From Rhodophyticola sp017644125 (GTDB lineage: Bacteria; Pseudomonadota; Alphaproteobacteria; Rhodobacterales; Rhodobacteraceae): DNA of 64,000 nucleotides. A model generated the notes under the pieces. That model was not told where the DNA came from and made no database searches. It saw only the letters and a program-made list of their open reading frames with translations. Shown piece by piece: positions 63,202 through 64,000 of the stretch. The DNA lies in NCBI RefSeq assembly GCF_042140125.1, contig NZ_CP159473.1; one strand, written 5' to 3'. Position 1 is the stretch's first letter. Each line of letters begins with the position of its first letter. The position numbers were made by a program, and so were the translations under genes.

Positions 63202-64000
63202 GCGTCGGTTGTTTTCGGGAAGTAGCGGGCCTGCCGCCCGGGTTTCCATCGGCGGTGAACCCAGAACCATTGCTCCGGCGTCTCGCGCACCCGGGCCGAC
63301 AGGCTGTCGTTCAGCGCCTGCGTCATGGCGCGCGGGTCGCCATGGGCGACGGGGGCCTCCAGCGTCACGTCGAAATCCAGGCCATTCGCCTGCCGCCGGG
63401 CATAGAACGGGATCAGCAGCGCGTCGTATTTCAGCGCCATCTCGGCGGCAGACAGCGATGTCGGCGCGGGTTGTCCAAGATAGTCCAGAAGTTCCCCGGC
63501 GGCGAAATACTGGTCGATCAGCAGGACGCCCTGACCGCCCGATCTCAGATGCTTGACGAACCCGCCGACCCCTTTGGGACCACGGGGAAAGACCGGACCG
63601 CCGAACCCCTTCATCGTCGCAATGTAGTGCTGGTTGAAGTATCCGTTGTTCATCGGGCGGTAGAGCCCGCCGATGGAATAGCCCCGCACCGTCAGCGCGG
63701 CGCGCGCCGCCTCGTAATTGCCGAAATGCCCGGTGATGAGCAGCACCGGGCGCCCCGCCGCGCGCGCGTCGACCAGGGCCGCCAGACCGGGGCCCGACGG
63801 CTCCCAGCTCTTGGCGCGCGACAGAAGGCCCGCGGTCGAATAATTCTCGATCAGGGTGCGGCCGGTATTGTCCAGAACGGCGGTGGCGATCCGCGCCGCG
63901 CGGTCGTCGGGCATGTCGGGCCAGATATGGGCCAGATTGGCCAGCGCGCGCCCGCGCGCGCCGGTTGCCGGGCCGACCACCCGCCGCATCAGCCAGCCCA
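63198..64000 (-). CDS. Lipid A biosynthesis lauroyl acyltransferase-like (LpxL/HtrB), 5' end cut by window edge
   Basis: The visible 267 codons contain the HtrB features: TGHFGNYEAARAAL near residue 86 of the visible ORF with the HX4-5E catalytic pair, GGLYRPMNN and FFPRGPKG-like substrate blocks, and a WVHRRWK end near the C-terminus. Family members have about 25-40 more residues at the N-terminus, and the frame is open to the window edge, so the ATG at 63989 is unlikely to be the start. The enzyme adds a secondary acyl chain to lipid A at the inner membrane. Confidence 0.75.
   Translation of the reverse strand, partial: GWLMRRVVGPATGARGRALANLAHIWPDMPDDRAARIATAVLDNTGRTLIENYSTAGLLSRAKSWEPSGPGLAALVDARAAGRPVLLITGHFGNYEAARAALTVRGYSIGGLYRPMNNGYFNQHYIATMKGFGGPVFPRGPKGVGGFVKHLRSGGQGVLLIDQYFAAGELLDYLGQPAPTSLSAAEMALKYDALLIPFYARRQANGLDFDVTLEAPVAHGDPRAMTQALNDSLSARVRETPEQWFWVHRRWKPGRQARYFPKTTDA

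Overview
The window is GC-rich, densely packed alphaproteobacterial DNA, most likely from the order Rhodobacterales. The support is the gene set: a Rhodobacterales-style ccmABCDG cluster next to acnA, an LdtR-like MarR regulator, SdhE, a bacterial ligase-associated exonuclease/ligase pair, FliG, and sites resembling FnrL and CtrA boxes. I cannot fix the genus. No rRNA, tRNA, CRISPR array, insertion sequence or prophage was seen. About 60 genes are supported, many joined by ATGA or GTGA overlaps.

Layout. 1-1476: two tandem lytic-transglycosylase-like genes (the first cut by the window edge) separated by a cluster of DnaA-box-like 9-mers. 1478-6579: a membrane protein, a PlsC-like acyltransferase, a DUF1624 acyltransferase, pepN and a DUF2256 gene. 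6690-11098: malate synthase G (glcB, with its last third badly frame-disrupted), a GlcG-like gene, RidA, a class-I glutamine amidotransferase and a HIT protein. 11156-12532: a TrkH/KtrB potassium transporter. 12697-17562 (minus): an overlapping five-gene run of ligase-associated exonuclease, an S26 peptidase-like protein without catalytic residues, ATP-dependent DNA ligase, a ParB/Srx-like protein and a serine hydrolase, followed by a small ORF. 17615-22295 (minus): fliG, a membrane LytTR regulator, a TPR protein, a tiny secreted Cys-motif protein and purB, with an orphan plus-strand intrinsic terminator that points to a small RNA. 22454-24313: secreted and hypothetical genes and a GNAT.

24489-33955 is the most unusual block: a minus-strand operon nqrABCDEF-apbE-nqrM-CBS with a short NqrB that lacks the usual covalent-FMN motif, divergent from a periplasmic pentaheme cytochrome c and a cation/proton antiporter. 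A Fnr-like site lies in the shared promoter region. Taken together this looks like a sodium-pumping, NADH-driven electron-transfer module possibly linked to a periplasmic multiheme carrier.

34109-41505: an endonuclease/phosphatase-family protein, a methyltransferase divergent from a frameshifted LysR gene, an HxlR regulator divergent from a membrane-SRPBCC fusion, aspartate aminotransferase, an XRE regulator and sdhE. 41708-48970: one giant autotransporter of about 2,420 residues with 19 Ig-like repeats, preceded by tandem CtrA-box-like sequences. 49134-55802: the LdtR-like regulator, the cytochrome c maturation genes ccmG-D-C-B-A (minus) and acnA (plus, one-base frameshift). 55901-64000: a DDAH-like amidinohydrolase, an SDR, a surface-glycan locus with three GT25 enzymes, a GT4 enzyme, a FkbM methyltransferase and an ICMT-like methyltransferase, then a DUF1223 thioredoxin-like protein and the 3' part of a lipid A acyltransferase gene.

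Two cross-links stand out. The promoter regions of glcB and acnA carry closely matching 18-bp dyads centred on CCATTG, suggesting one regulator for glyoxylate/acetate metabolism. Several core genes (glcB, exonuclease, lysR, acnA) carry isolated frame breaks while the surrounding protein sequence is intact, which looks more like sequence error than gene decay.
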